The notes: generated by a model not told the origin, from the sequence alone. Shown: positions 1 to 6,173, numbered from the stretch's first letter. The stretch: DNA of 6,312 nt from Patescibacteria group bacterium (GCA_030916925.1 JAUPVU010000085.1:1-6312); one strand, 5' to 3'. Numbers and translations are program-made.

Positions 1-114
1 GACAGAATAGTTAGGGAATGCTCAATTCGTTTAGCCGAACAACTTAGAATTAAGATGTATCACAAATCACTCGAATCTGAATCAAAAGACACGCGATTTA
101 AACGCTTAGTTTGA
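1..114 (+). CDS. C-terminal fragment of an unrecognised protein (5' end outside window)
   Basis: Frame 1 is open from the first base and ends at TGA 112-114, giving 37 residues. The fragment is polar and strongly charged, rich in Arg, Lys, Glu and Ser, with a helix-forming stretch (RECSIRLAEQLRIKMYHKSL) followed by a basic, probably disordered tail ending KRLV. No family is recognisable from so short a piece. The last 9 bases overlap the 3' end of the convergent epimerase gene, a tail-to-tail overlap in keeping with the tight packing of the window. No hairpin plus T-run is visible at its end. The alternative is a chance open frame, since 37 codons is not long; the protein-like composition and a stop falling right at the neighbour's end favour a real gene. 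Confidence 0.5.
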   Translation, partial: DRIVRECSIRLAEQLRIKMYHKSLESESKDTRFKRLV

Positions 115-1032
115 TTTGTAATATTCAATCGTCTGACGGACTCCATCCTCAAATGCTACATTTGCTTTCCATCTCATTTTATCAAAGGCTTTTTGTGGAG
201 AAAGTCTGTTGTGCAATGTATCGCCGGGACGATTTGCCCCATAATTTGCTTTCAAATCCATGCCAAGAGCAGAAACAAGAACATCAAAGACTTTCTGGTT
301 AGAAGTTCCAACTCCCGTCGCGATATTAAAGTAATCATTCTCTTGATAATTAAGAGCTGCAATATTTGCATCAACAACATCTCCAACATAAACATAATCA
401 CGCGTATGTGATCCATCGCCATTTATAGTTGGCGTTTCGCCCCTTAACATTTTACTTGTGAAAACGGCAACAATTCCTGCTTCTCTATTTCCATCTTGTC
501 TTGGCCCAAATACATTTGCATATCTAAGAGATACCCATTTTAATCCAAACAAATTTCCATATAATTTCAAATAATTCTCTGCGCATGCTTTTGATACACC
601 ATAAAATGAAGAAGGTTTAGTTACCGGAAAATCTTCGACAACAGGAAGATCCTTTTCCTCAACATCACCATAATATGCTCCACCAGTATTCGAATAAATA
701 ATTTTTGCTCCAACTAATTTTGCCGCATCTAAAACATTAATCATTCCTTCTATATTAATATCGTGATCTTCATCTGGATGTTCCATTGAATAAGGAACTT
801 CATTTTGAGCAGCCAAATGAAAAATCGCAGAAGGATGGAATTCTTCAACAGTTTTTATGACTGCATCTTTATTTCTTACATCAACTTCGTAAAACTTACT
901 TTTTGAATTTAGGTTATCTAACTTGCCAGAACGTAAATTATCTAAAATCGCAACTTCATGACCAAGTTCTAATAACTTATCTTGAATATGAGATCCAATA
1001 AAACCCGCGCCACCTGTGATTAAAGTTTTCAT
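106..1032 (-). CDS. NAD-dependent nucleotide-sugar epimerase/dehydratase (extended SDR, UDP-glucose 4-epimerase-like)
   Basis: A complete 308-residue extended short-chain dehydrogenase/reductase. Visible: Rossmann dinucleotide-binding GGAGFIG at 7-13; Asp31-Asn32 after the second strand, expected to bind the NAD ribose; DVR at 51-53; HLAAQ at 72-76; the active-site strand at 114-122 with Thr116 where Ser/Thr is required; catalytic YGVSK (Tyr144, Lys148); RYANVFGPRQ at 170-179; RDYVYVGDV at 211-219; RPGD at 268-271. These are hallmarks of the GalE/WbpP/RmlB-type superfamily, and length is normal. The likely role is cytosolic epimerisation of a UDP- or similar NDP-sugar for surface glycans; the exact substrate cannot be read, so no symbol is given. 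It lies 35 bases downstream of lepA on the same strand and may be cotranscribed with it. There is no clear Shine-Dalgarno before ATG at 1032; a TTTAAT hexamer 14 bases upstream could be a weak -10. A dehydratase role is less likely. Confidence 0.9.
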   Translation of the reverse strand: MKTLITGGAGFIGSHIQDKLLELGHEVAILDNLRSGKLDNLNSKSKFYEVDVRNKDAVIKTVEEFHPSAIFHLAAQNEVPYSMEHPDEDHDINIEGMINVLDAAKLVGAKIIYSNTGGAYYGDVEEKDLPVVEDFPVTKPSSFYGVSKACAENYLKLYGNLFGLKWVSLRYANVFGPRQDGNREAGIVAVFTSKMLRGETPTINGDGSHTRDYVYVGDVVDANIAALNYQENDYFNIATGVGTSNQKVFDVLVSALGMDLKANYGANRPGDTLHNRLSPQKAFDKMRWKANVAFEDGVRQTIEYYKSN

Positions 1033-1067
1033 GAAATAACTTTAACATTAAATAGAGGAAAATTGAC

Positions 1068-2852
1068 TTACTTCTGCATCACTTTCCAGAACACGTCTTG
1101 AGGAATTTCTACTTTACCAAATTTTCGCATACGTGATTTACCTTTTTTCTGTTTCTCGAGTAATTTCATTTTACGAGTAATATCACCACCATACAGATAA
1201 CCCGTAACATCTTTTCGAACAGGAGAAATATCATCCCTTGCATAAATTTTTGCTCCGACCGAAGCTTGTAAAGATACCTTAAATTGTTGACGAGGAATTA
1301 AATCCTTAAGTTTTGCAATTATTCTCTTACCTTCATCTGCAACAATGGATCTTTGCACAAGTTGCGCCAAAGGCGCAACTTCATCCCCAGCCACTAAAAT
1401 ATCCATCTTAACAACATCAGTTGCCCGATAATCAGTTAACTTATAATCAATTGATCCATATCCCGACGTAATAGATTTTAATTTATCAAAGAAATCTATA
1501 ATCAATTCGATTAAAGGAATTTCATAAGTAATTTTCATTCTCTGACTATCCACTTGTTTAGAATCAACAAAAATTGCTCGGCGTGATTTACATAAGTCCA
1601 TGCATACACTCATATAAGTTGGCGTCACATATATGTCCAATAAAGCCCAAGGCTCTTGAACTTCTTTTATATATGTAGGGTCCGGGAATTCCACCGGAGA
1701 CTTAATATCAACAATTTCATCTTTGGTATTTACTAATAAATATCTAACAGATGGAGTCGTCGTAATAATTTCGATATTAAACTCTCTAGTAATTCTTTCA
1801 CAAATAATATCCGCATGAAGCAATCCAAGAAAACCACACCTAAAACCTTTTCCCATAGAACCAATATTCTCTGGATCAAAAGAAAAAGCCGCATCATTAA
1901 GTCTTAATTTTTCAACAGCAGCTCTTAAATCCAAATAGTCCGAAGAATCAACAGGATAAATACTCAAAAAAACAACAGGCACTGGTTCTTTATAACCTTG
2001 GATTGGCTCAGGCTCTTGGTTTAACAAAGTAATTGTATCTCCAACTCTAACGTCGACGATATCTTTAAGACCAGTTGCGACAAATCCGACTTCACCCGAA
2101 CTTAGTTCTTTAACTAATTTTTCTGTAGGATTTAAATAGCCCAAATCCACAACTCTTGATTTAGCCCTCGAAGCCATCAATCTAATATATGAATCTGACT
2201 TAATTATTCCTGAAAAAACTCTGACAAATGCTACAACTCCTCGATAATCATCATATGCAGAATCAAAAACTAAAGCAGTTGTATCCTCTGTGTCAGAAAC
2301 TTTCGGTGCTGGAATTTTTAGAATGATTTTTTTTAATAAATCGTCTACTCCATCACCTGTTTTTCCAGATGTATAACAAATGTCATTTTCCTCAAAACCC
2401 AACTCAATTAATTGTAGTGCGGTTTCATCAACTCTTGCAGAAGGTAAATCTATTTTGTTAATAACGGGAATAATTTTTATATTTTCTTGTTTTGCTTTTT
2501 CGAGATTCGCTATGGTTTGTGCTTCAACTCCTTGTGAAGCATCGACAAGTAAAAGGGCCCCTTCACAGGCTGCTAAAGATCTTGAAACTTCATATCCAAA
2601 ATCTACATGCCCTGGTGTATCGATAAGATTTAACTGGTATTCAACTCCATCCAAGATATACGGCATTCGAATGGCCTTAAGCTTAATAGTAATGCCCCTT
2701 TCCTTCTCTAGATCCATACTATCTAGGAGTTGTTCTTCCATTTTTTCTTTTCGCACAGAACCAGTTAGCTCAATAATACGGTCAGCCAAAGTGGACTTTC
2801 CGTGGTCAATATGCGCTATTATCGAGAAATTACGTATAACTGCAGTTTTCAT
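1068..2852 (-). CDS. lepA: Elongation factor 4 (LepA), ribosome-associated GTPase
   Basis: A full-length 594-residue LepA/EF4. The GTPase domain has G1 AHIDHGKST (13-21), G2 RGITI (52-56), G3 DTPGH (78-82, His82 being the GTP-hydrolysis histidine), G4 NKID (132-135) and G5 SGK (162-164). Domain II spans about 190-280, then EF-G-like domains III and V, and the LepA-specific C-terminal domain from about 480, recognisable by LIPRQQF (518-524), YGGDITRKMKLLEKQKKGK (554-572) and IPQDVF (583-588). The protein acts on the ribosome in the cytosol, in initiation, elongation or back-translocation as proposed for the family. Oddities: the common THRD of domain V reads VQRS (498-501), and the usual AKCYGGD reads GYLYGGD. 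The ATG at 2852 begins the conserved N-terminus, so the start is secure. It is divergent from the pilN-like gene across 40 bases. No Shine-Dalgarno is present; a perfect TATAAT ends 10 bases before the ATG. Confidence 0.97.
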   Translation of the reverse strand: MKTAVIRNFSIIAHIDHGKSTLADRIIELTGSVRKEKMEEQLLDSMDLEKERGITIKLKAIRMPYILDGVEYQLNLIDTPGHVDFGYEVSRSLAACEGALLLVDASQGVEAQTIANLEKAKQENIKIIPVINKIDLPSARVDETALQLIELGFEENDICYTSGKTGDGVDDLLKKIILKIPAPKVSDTEDTTALVFDSAYDDYRGVVAFVRVFSGIIKSDSYIRLMASRAKSRVVDLGYLNPTEKLVKELSSGEVGFVATGLKDIVDVRVGDTITLLNQEPEPIQGYKEPVPVVFLSIYPVDSSDYLDLRAAVEKLRLNDAAFSFDPENIGSMGKGFRCGFLGLLHADIICERITREFNIEIITTTPSVRYLLVNTKDEIVDIKSPVEFPDPTYIKEVQEPWALLDIYVTPTYMSVCMDLCKSRRAIFVDSKQVDSQRMKITYEIPLIELIIDFFDKLKSITSGYGSIDYKLTDYRATDVVKMDILVAGDEVAPLAQLVQRSIVADEGKRIIAKLKDLIPRQQFKVSLQASVGAKIYARDDISPVRKDVTGYLYGGDITRKMKLLEKQKKGKSRMRKFGKVEIPQDVFWKVMQK

Positions 2853-2862
2853 AGTTGGAAAT

Positions 2863-2868
2863 ATTATA
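2863..2868 (-). promoter_or_regulatory. Candidate -10 element of the lepA promoter (near-leaderless)
   Basis: The minus strand reads TATAAT, a perfect sigma-70-type -10 hexamer, with 10 bases between it and the lepA ATG. Transcription starting about 7 bases downstream would leave a leader of only 3-4 bases. No good -35 hexamer lies 15-19 bases upstream, so the element rests on the -10 alone. In AT-rich DNA a chance match is possible, but the intergenic region is only 40 bases and a promoter is required somewhere near here. Confidence 0.6.
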
Positions 2869-2879
2869 CAGACATTTGT

Positions 2880-2885
2880 TAGAAT
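2880..2885 (+). promoter_or_regulatory. Candidate -10 element of the pilN-pilO-like operon (leaderless)
   Basis: TAGAAT (5 of 6 matches to TATAAT) ends 7 bases before ATG 2893, so transcription would begin at or next to the A of the start codon. A weak -35-like TTGGAA lies at 2855-2860 with a rather long 19-base spacer. No Shine-Dalgarno is present before the ATG. The element interleaves with the oppositely directed lepA -10 at 2863-2868, so the two promoters share the same 40 bases and could compete for polymerase. Confidence 0.5.
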
Positions 2886-2892
2886 CTAGCTA

Positions 2893-3447
2893 ATGCCTGT
2901 ATATAATTCAGATTTTAACTTCGCAAACAAAGAAGAAAGAAATCTAAGCTTTAATCAAAAAGTCGTTGACTGGTCGCTACAATCAGGCAAAAAAATTATA
3001 ATTATCACCGAAGCTATCGTCCTTATAAGTTTATTTGCGAAGTTTAAATTAGTTAGAGATTCCAACGCTATAAATTCGAAATTAGAAAATCTGAAACTCG
3101 AAGTATTGCAAAAAACTGAAGAGGAAAAACGTTTTAACAACATAATCGCTGACATAAATAAATTTAAAGCAATCAAAGATGGACAAATTGACTGGGTAGA
3201 CCGGTTTTTACTGATTAATCAGAATGTCGCAGATCAAGTGATTCTTACCAGCGCAACATATACAGCAGACCAAGCAACAATTAAGGCAGAGGTCTCTGAT
3301 ATTAGAGCATTTGGAACTTTTATAGGAAAAATATTGGGCGAGGAGCGCATCACCAGTGCCTTTTTAGTCTCAAGTGAATTCAAACAGGATGATGAACTTT
3401 TTATATTTGAGATGGTTTTAAGGATCAAAGATGTCGAACGACTTTAG
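2893..3447 (+). CDS. PilN-like type IV pilus inner-membrane assembly protein
   Basis: A 184-residue bitopic membrane protein. It has a polar N-terminal tail of about 32 residues (cytoplasmic), one hydrophobic segment at about 34-50 with basic residues on both flanks (KKIIIITEAIVLISLFAKFK), a predicted coiled coil at about 52-95 rich in Lys, Glu and Leu, then an alpha/beta domain at 105-184. This is the PilN architecture: short cytoplasmic tail, transmembrane helix, coiled coil and ferredoxin-like periplasmic domain. The INLLP-type PilM-binding motif expected near the N-terminus is not obvious; NFANKEE (9-15) is at about that place. Assignment relies on architecture, size and the adjacent PilO-like gene rather than strong motifs. 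In pilus systems PilN pairs with PilO to link the cytoplasmic PilM and motor to the outer parts. ATG 2893 is the first start; the next gene overlaps by 17 bases, indicating an operon. A GspL/GspM-like part of a type II secretion system is the alternative. Confidence 0.68.
   Translation: MPVYNSDFNFANKEERNLSFNQKVVDWSLQSGKKIIIITEAIVLISLFAKFKLVRDSNAINSKLENLKLEVLQKTEEEKRFNNIIADINKFKAIKDGQIDWVDRFLLINQNVADQVILTSATYTADQATIKAEVSDIRAFGTFIGKILGEERITSAFLVSSEFKQDDELFIFEMVLRIKDVERL
3420..3424 (+). promoter_or_regulatory. Shine-Dalgarno sequence of the pilO-like gene
   Basis: AAGGA followed by a 6-base spacer to ATG 3431, lying inside the 3' end of the pilN-like gene. It fixes the pilO-like start and supports translation from a shared mRNA. 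It contrasts with the operon-head genes of the window, which have no such sequence, and shows that the organism still uses the anti-Shine-Dalgarno for internal genes. Confidence 0.75.
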
Positions 3448-3997
3448 ACAAAGATATCAGACAATTAAGAATAGTAAGTACTTTTACCTATCGCTAACGC
3501 TTATTATTACAAGTGTTTTTGTCGTGTTCGCAATTAGACCAGCTATAGTTGAAGCAATTGATACCTATAATAATTTAGAAGATCTAAAAAAAATCGAAAC
3601 AATACTCGAAGAAAAAAGAACAAAATTAGAAGAGGCTAGAAGTCTTATGACTACATACGCTGTGGAGATTGAAAAGTTAGACGAGGCATTTCCTTCTGAA
3701 ACCGCAGAATCTAATTTATTAGCTAACTTTAGTAAAACGGCACAATTAAACAATGTTGTTATAGAAAGTATCACTTTTGATGAACCAATAGACGAGAAAA
3801 TACCAGATTCAGAGTATAAAGAAGCAAATTATATAATTAAAATTGAAGGTAAATATCCAGATATAGAGAATTTTATTTCAGAGGTTTATAAGTATCTTCG
3901 GATAACCACTATAAGTTCAGTTCAGATTGAGTTAGACGAAATTTTTGAAGACTCTATCGTAAACGTTCAAATTGAAGGAGTGTTTTTTTATAAATAA
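3431..3997 (+). CDS. PilO-like type IV pilus inner-membrane assembly protein
   Basis: A 188-residue bitopic protein with a short basic N-terminal tail, one hydrophobic helix at about 17-37 (YFYLSLTLIITSVFVVFAI), a long coiled coil at about 41-84 rich in Glu, Lys and Leu, and a C-terminal alpha/beta domain. The segment from Phe87-Pro88 through NLLANFSKTAQLNNVVIESI (95-114) and the later YPDIENFISEVYKYLR (142-157) followed by a beta strand match the pattern of the PilO periplasmic domain: a Pro near the coiled-coil end, then an LL..L...A...NV.I.SI helix-strand, then a Y..I..F...L..L helix. PilO forms heterodimers with PilN beneath the pilus machine. The start overlaps the preceding gene by 17 bases in another frame and has a good Shine-Dalgarno, so the two are translated together. 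The next small gene begins one base after its stop. A GspM-like role is the alternative. Confidence 0.75.
   Translation: MSNDFRQRYQTIKNSKYFYLSLTLIITSVFVVFAIRPAIVEAIDTYNNLEDLKKIETILEEKRTKLEEARSLMTTYAVEIEKLDEAFPSETAESNLLANFSKTAQLNNVVIESITFDEPIDEKIPDSEYKEANYIIKIEGKYPDIENFISEVYKYLRITTISSVQIELDEIFEDSIVNVQIEGVFFYK
3974..3980 (+). promoter_or_regulatory. Shine-Dalgarno-like sequence, unusually far from the next start
   Basis: GAAGGAG is the strongest anti-16S match noticed near a gene start in this window, but it ends 18 bases before ATG 3999, well beyond the usual 5-10. The only nearer in-frame candidate would be an ATA codon at 3990, which is very rare as a start. The site may help reinitiation by ribosomes finishing the pilO-like gene (stop at 3995-3997), or it may be chance within a Glu-Gly coding stretch. 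Confidence 0.35.
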
Positions 3998-3998
3998 T

Positions 3999-4196
3999 AT
4001 GGATTCACGAAGAGTATTTAACTTAGCCCTGTTTACAATATTTACGACCATTCTATGGCTAGCTGCTAGTATATATACAAGTCTTTTTAGGATTCCAAAC
4101 ACTCAAATTGAAGATGGGCTGACTGCAGAAATTAGGACGGAAGATTTCGATATAGAATTACTTCAAGAACTTTCCCAACGAGTTAAAAACTATTAG
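3999..4196 (+). CDS. Small single-pass membrane protein of the pilus operon, function unknown
   Basis: 65 residues from ATG 3999 to TAG 4194-4196. It has a short basic N-terminus (MDSRRVFN), one hydrophobic segment at about 8-30 (NLALFTIFTTILWLAASIY in its core) and an acidic outer tail with a predicted terminal helix (EDFDIELLQELSQRVKNY, 48-65). I do not recognise a family. It follows the pilO-like stop by one base, so it is almost surely in the same operon and translationally coupled. In many type IV pilus clusters this place is held by pilP, a lipoprotein; this protein has no cysteine and is far shorter, so it is not an ordinary PilP, though a reduced functional substitute is possible. The frame can be extended upstream to TTG 3972, but that has no Shine-Dalgarno and would place polar residues ahead of the basic tail. 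It ends 4 bases before the convergent murJ end. Confidence 0.7.
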   Translation: MDSRRVFNLALFTIFTTILWLAASIYTSLFRIPNTQIEDGLTAEIRTEDFDIELLQELSQRVKNY

Positions 4197-4200
4197 AAAA

Positions 4201-5859
4201 TTACTCTTCTATTACAACCTTTTTATTTTTTATATTCTTACTCAAAAGAGCTGACCACACATCTTTAATAATATTTAACTCTTCGATTCTAAATAATTTT
4301 GAAAGAATTATAAAAGTAACAAAACCAAAAATTGACACTGTTCCTGTTAATAAAATTAAGTTTAGTGTTCGAGTTGTATCAAAAATAAATTTATCGAGTG
4401 CCTTCATTGGAACGTATAGCGCAATCGCTAAACAATAAGAAATCAGTAACATTTTATTTATAGGACCAATTAAGAAACTCCAATCAAAACCGCCTAGCTT
4501 TTTTGAAAGACTAAAAGTCAATGCGACAACGTTAACCATGCTTCCAATAGAGAATGCTAAAGCCAAACTCCAGACTCCAAGTTCAAGTGTCCTGACAAAA
4601 TAAATTGCGCAAACAGCATTCACGATAACCGAAATAATACTCCAAATTAGTGGTGTTTTCGTATCTTTTAGCGCATAAAATCCACGTGTTAAAACGATTG
4701 CGAGAGATTGAAAAATTAGGGATATACTAAAAAATCCAAGAGTATAAGACGTCATAACAGTTGCTTCCCAAGAATACTTACTAGCTCCGTAAGCAAGTCG
4801 GACTAAAGGAACTCTTAAAATAAAAAACAATACGCTTACTGGTAATACAAAATAAACGACCTGCCTAATTGTCTTTAGAAGTAAGATCTTAAATTCAGAT
4901 TGGTCTGCGTTTTCTTCATCTTTTAGCGAATTAACAAAAATAGGTAGTGCAGCTTGCCCAATAGAAACACCAAAAATACGAACTGGCAAATTTTGAATAT
5001 CATCCGCAAAGGTTAAAATAACGTTCGACGCAGGGGAAATAAATAAGGCTAGGTTAGTATTTAGCGGGATTAAAAATCTCATACCTGCTTGACCAAAAAT
5101 TCTTGGCCAGGTAAGCCTATATATTTCTTTTACCCCCTCATGTTTTATAGAAAAATACGGCTTATATTTAAATCCTATCTCTCTAACAAATGGTAGTTGT
5201 ATAAGTAAATGGATTAAAGCACCAAATACTGTTCCCCACGCCGGAGCGTAAATCCCCAAATCATCGGTAAAAAGATATATAAAAATAATAACTCCAATAT
5301 TCATAAAAACTGGCGCTAAAGCAGGAATAATAAATCTTTTAAATGAATGTAAAATGCTCGTAAAATAGCTGCTAAACAAAAAACCAAGCTGGGCTACCAT
5401 CATAATCGACATTAAATTTTCTAGTAGACGATACTCTGCATCGGTCATTCCCGCGCTACGGCCAATTAAATTTCTGGCAAAGAAATCAGAAAAAGTTATC
5501 ATTACGACAATAAAAATCAGGATTCCAATAAGTGAAGTATTCATTACTTCAGAGGCTATTTTCCAAGCCTCTTCTTGACCTTTCTTATAGTACTTTAGAA
5601 AAACAGGAACAAATGCTGAGGAAATTGAACCAGATACGATAATTGTGAAAATTAGACTAGGTATATCATCCGAAGCGAAGAAAATTCCTAGTTCGCTAGA
5701 ATCACCAAAATAATTAGACAGCATTCTATTTCGGACAAAACCGAAAAACGCTGACACCAAATAAATAGATCCAATTACTGATGCTGCGGAAAGAATTGTT
5801 TGTTGTTGCGAGCTTAGAGCTAAACTGCTACGTTTTAAAAATCCTCTAACCATAAACAT
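4201..5859 (-). CDS. murJ: Lipid II flippase MurJ (MviN family)
   Basis: A 552-residue polytopic protein of the MOP exporter superfamily, with about 14 hydrophobic segments and the usual MurJ length. Family marks: GFVRNRMLSNYFG (40-52), SSAFVPVF (80-87), TWPRIFGQAG (250-259), LPVRIFGVSIGQAALP (291-306) and the very typical TRGFYALKDTKTP (391-403). It flips lipid-linked peptidoglycan precursor across the cytoplasmic membrane, so the organism makes a peptidoglycan wall. Oddity: the loop that in proteobacteria carries NLLRRxFAEGAFS reads IPSLIFTIIVSGSIS (66-80), without the arginines or the glutamate. Start choice: the frame continues upstream to TTG 5922, but that extension is polar, non-conserved and overlaps the rpsT start, so ATG 5859 is taken; ATG 5853, two codons in, is equally good. 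It is divergent from rpsT and ends 4 bases from the convergent pilus operon with no visible terminator. Confidence 0.93.
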   Translation of the reverse strand: MFMVRGFLKRSSLALSSQQQTILSAASVIGSIYLVSAFFGFVRNRMLSNYFGDSSELGIFFASDDIPSLIFTIIVSGSISSAFVPVFLKYYKKGQEEAWKIASEVMNTSLIGILIFIVVMITFSDFFARNLIGRSAGMTDAEYRLLENLMSIMMVAQLGFLFSSYFTSILHSFKRFIIPALAPVFMNIGVIIFIYLFTDDLGIYAPAWGTVFGALIHLLIQLPFVREIGFKYKPYFSIKHEGVKEIYRLTWPRIFGQAGMRFLIPLNTNLALFISPASNVILTFADDIQNLPVRIFGVSIGQAALPIFVNSLKDEENADQSEFKILLLKTIRQVVYFVLPVSVLFFILRVPLVRLAYGASKYSWEATVMTSYTLGFFSISLIFQSLAIVLTRGFYALKDTKTPLIWSIISVIVNAVCAIYFVRTLELGVWSLALAFSIGSMVNVVALTFSLSKKLGGFDWSFLIGPINKMLLISYCLAIALYVPMKALDKFIFDTTRTLNLILLTGTVSIFGFVTFIILSKLFRIEELNIIKDVWSALLSKNIKNKKVVIEE

Positions 5860-5863
5860 TGCG

Positions 5864-5893
5864 ATACTACCATATATATTGATATGCCTACAA
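5864..5893 (-). promoter_or_regulatory. Weak candidate murJ promoter
   Basis: Minus-strand TTGTAG (5888-5893), an 18-base spacer, then TAGTAT (5864-5869). Each hexamer matches consensus only partly. Transcription would begin near 5857, which falls within ATG 5859 and only a few bases before ATG 5853; if the promoter is real, it favours the 5853 start and another nearly leaderless mRNA. The site overlaps the -35 of the divergent rpsT promoter. Confidence 0.3.
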
Positions 5894-5907
5894 TAACCTG
5901 ATAAAAT
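5879..5907 (+). promoter_or_regulatory. Sigma-70-type promoter of rpsT, predicted leaderless
   Basis: TTGATA (5879-5884), an exact 17-base spacer, and TAAAAT (5902-5907): five of six matches to consensus in both hexamers with ideal spacing, the best promoter in the window. The -10 ends 8 bases before the rpsT ATG at 5916, so transcription is expected to start within about 0-2 bases of the start codon. The bases before the ATG (ACCCCGGT) contain no Shine-Dalgarno. Confidence 0.8.
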
Positions 5908-5915
5908 ACCCCGGT

Positions 5916-6173
5916 ATGGCAAACACTAAGCAAGCAAAAAAAATGATAAGAAAAACCATTAAAAAGACCAAACATAATAGATGGTGGACATCAAGGGTTA
6001 AAAACGCTGTAAAGGCAGTAAATAGCAATAAAGATGCCTCAAAAACCGCCGAGTTAATGACTTTTCTACAAAAGACAGTAGATAAGGCAGTCAAATCTAA
6101 CGTGATTCATAAAAATCGAGGAAATCGAATTAAGTCTAAATCAACGAAAGTATTGCAATCAATAAAAGATTAA
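5916..6173 (+). CDS. rpsT: 30S ribosomal protein bS20
   Basis: An 85-residue, highly basic protein, close to the usual 85-90 of bS20. The N-terminus MANTKQAKKMIRKTIKKTKH is typical of the family, as is the C-terminal block with AVKSNVIHKNRGNRIKSK (58-75); the fold is three long helices. It binds 16S rRNA, mainly helices near the 5' domain and h44, and is a primary assembly protein of the small subunit. ATG 5916 is secure because it gives the conserved MANxKxAKK start. It has its own strong promoter ending 8 bases before the ATG and no Shine-Dalgarno, implying leaderless translation. That leaves no leader for the kind of feedback known for E. coli rpsT, which involves its leader and UUG start. 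It is divergent from murJ and 14 bases ahead of the exported-protein gene. An rpsT-murJ neighbourhood is familiar from gammaproteobacteria. Confidence 0.96.
   Translation: MANTKQAKKMIRKTIKKTKHNRWWTSRVKNAVKAVNSNKDASKTAELMTFLQKTVDKAVKSNVIHKNRGNRIKSKSTKVLQSIKD

Noticed and set aside
111..411. Plus-strand open frames of 63 and 72 codons opposite the epimerase
   Set aside because: They are antisense to conserved SDR sequence, show Cys/Ile-rich low-complexity translations and have no ribosome site.
2380..2889. Long plus-strand open frame of 169 codons opposite the lepA 5' end
   Set aside because: It is wholly antisense to the conserved GTPase domain of LepA, is Ser- and Ile-rich without any domain, and its end crosses the lepA promoter region. 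It is a shadow of lepA.
2887..2892. TAGCTA palindrome next to the pilN-like ATG as an operator
   Set aside because: Six bases is too short to distinguish from chance in AT-rich DNA, and no second copy was seen near other starts.
3972..3998. TTG 3972 as the start of the small membrane protein
   Set aside because: It overlaps the pilO-like gene, uses the Shine-Dalgarno-like bases as codons, and adds non-hydrophobic residues; ATG 3999 directly after the stop is simpler.
4178..4240. Possible bidirectional terminator between the small membrane gene and murJ
   Set aside because: A T-rich run exists at about 4220-4236, but only 4-base GAGT/ACTC or AGAA/TTCT pairings could be found near it, too weak for an intrinsic terminator.
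5860..5922. N-terminal extension of MurJ to TTG 5922
   Set aside because: The 21 extra residues are not MurJ-like, the start is TTG, and the extension would cover the rpsT promoter and overlap its start codon.
5888..6094. Minus-strand open frame of 68 codons over rpsT
   Set aside because: It is antisense to the conserved bS20 gene and its hydrophobic run of Phe and Leu merely mirrors lysine codons on the other strand.
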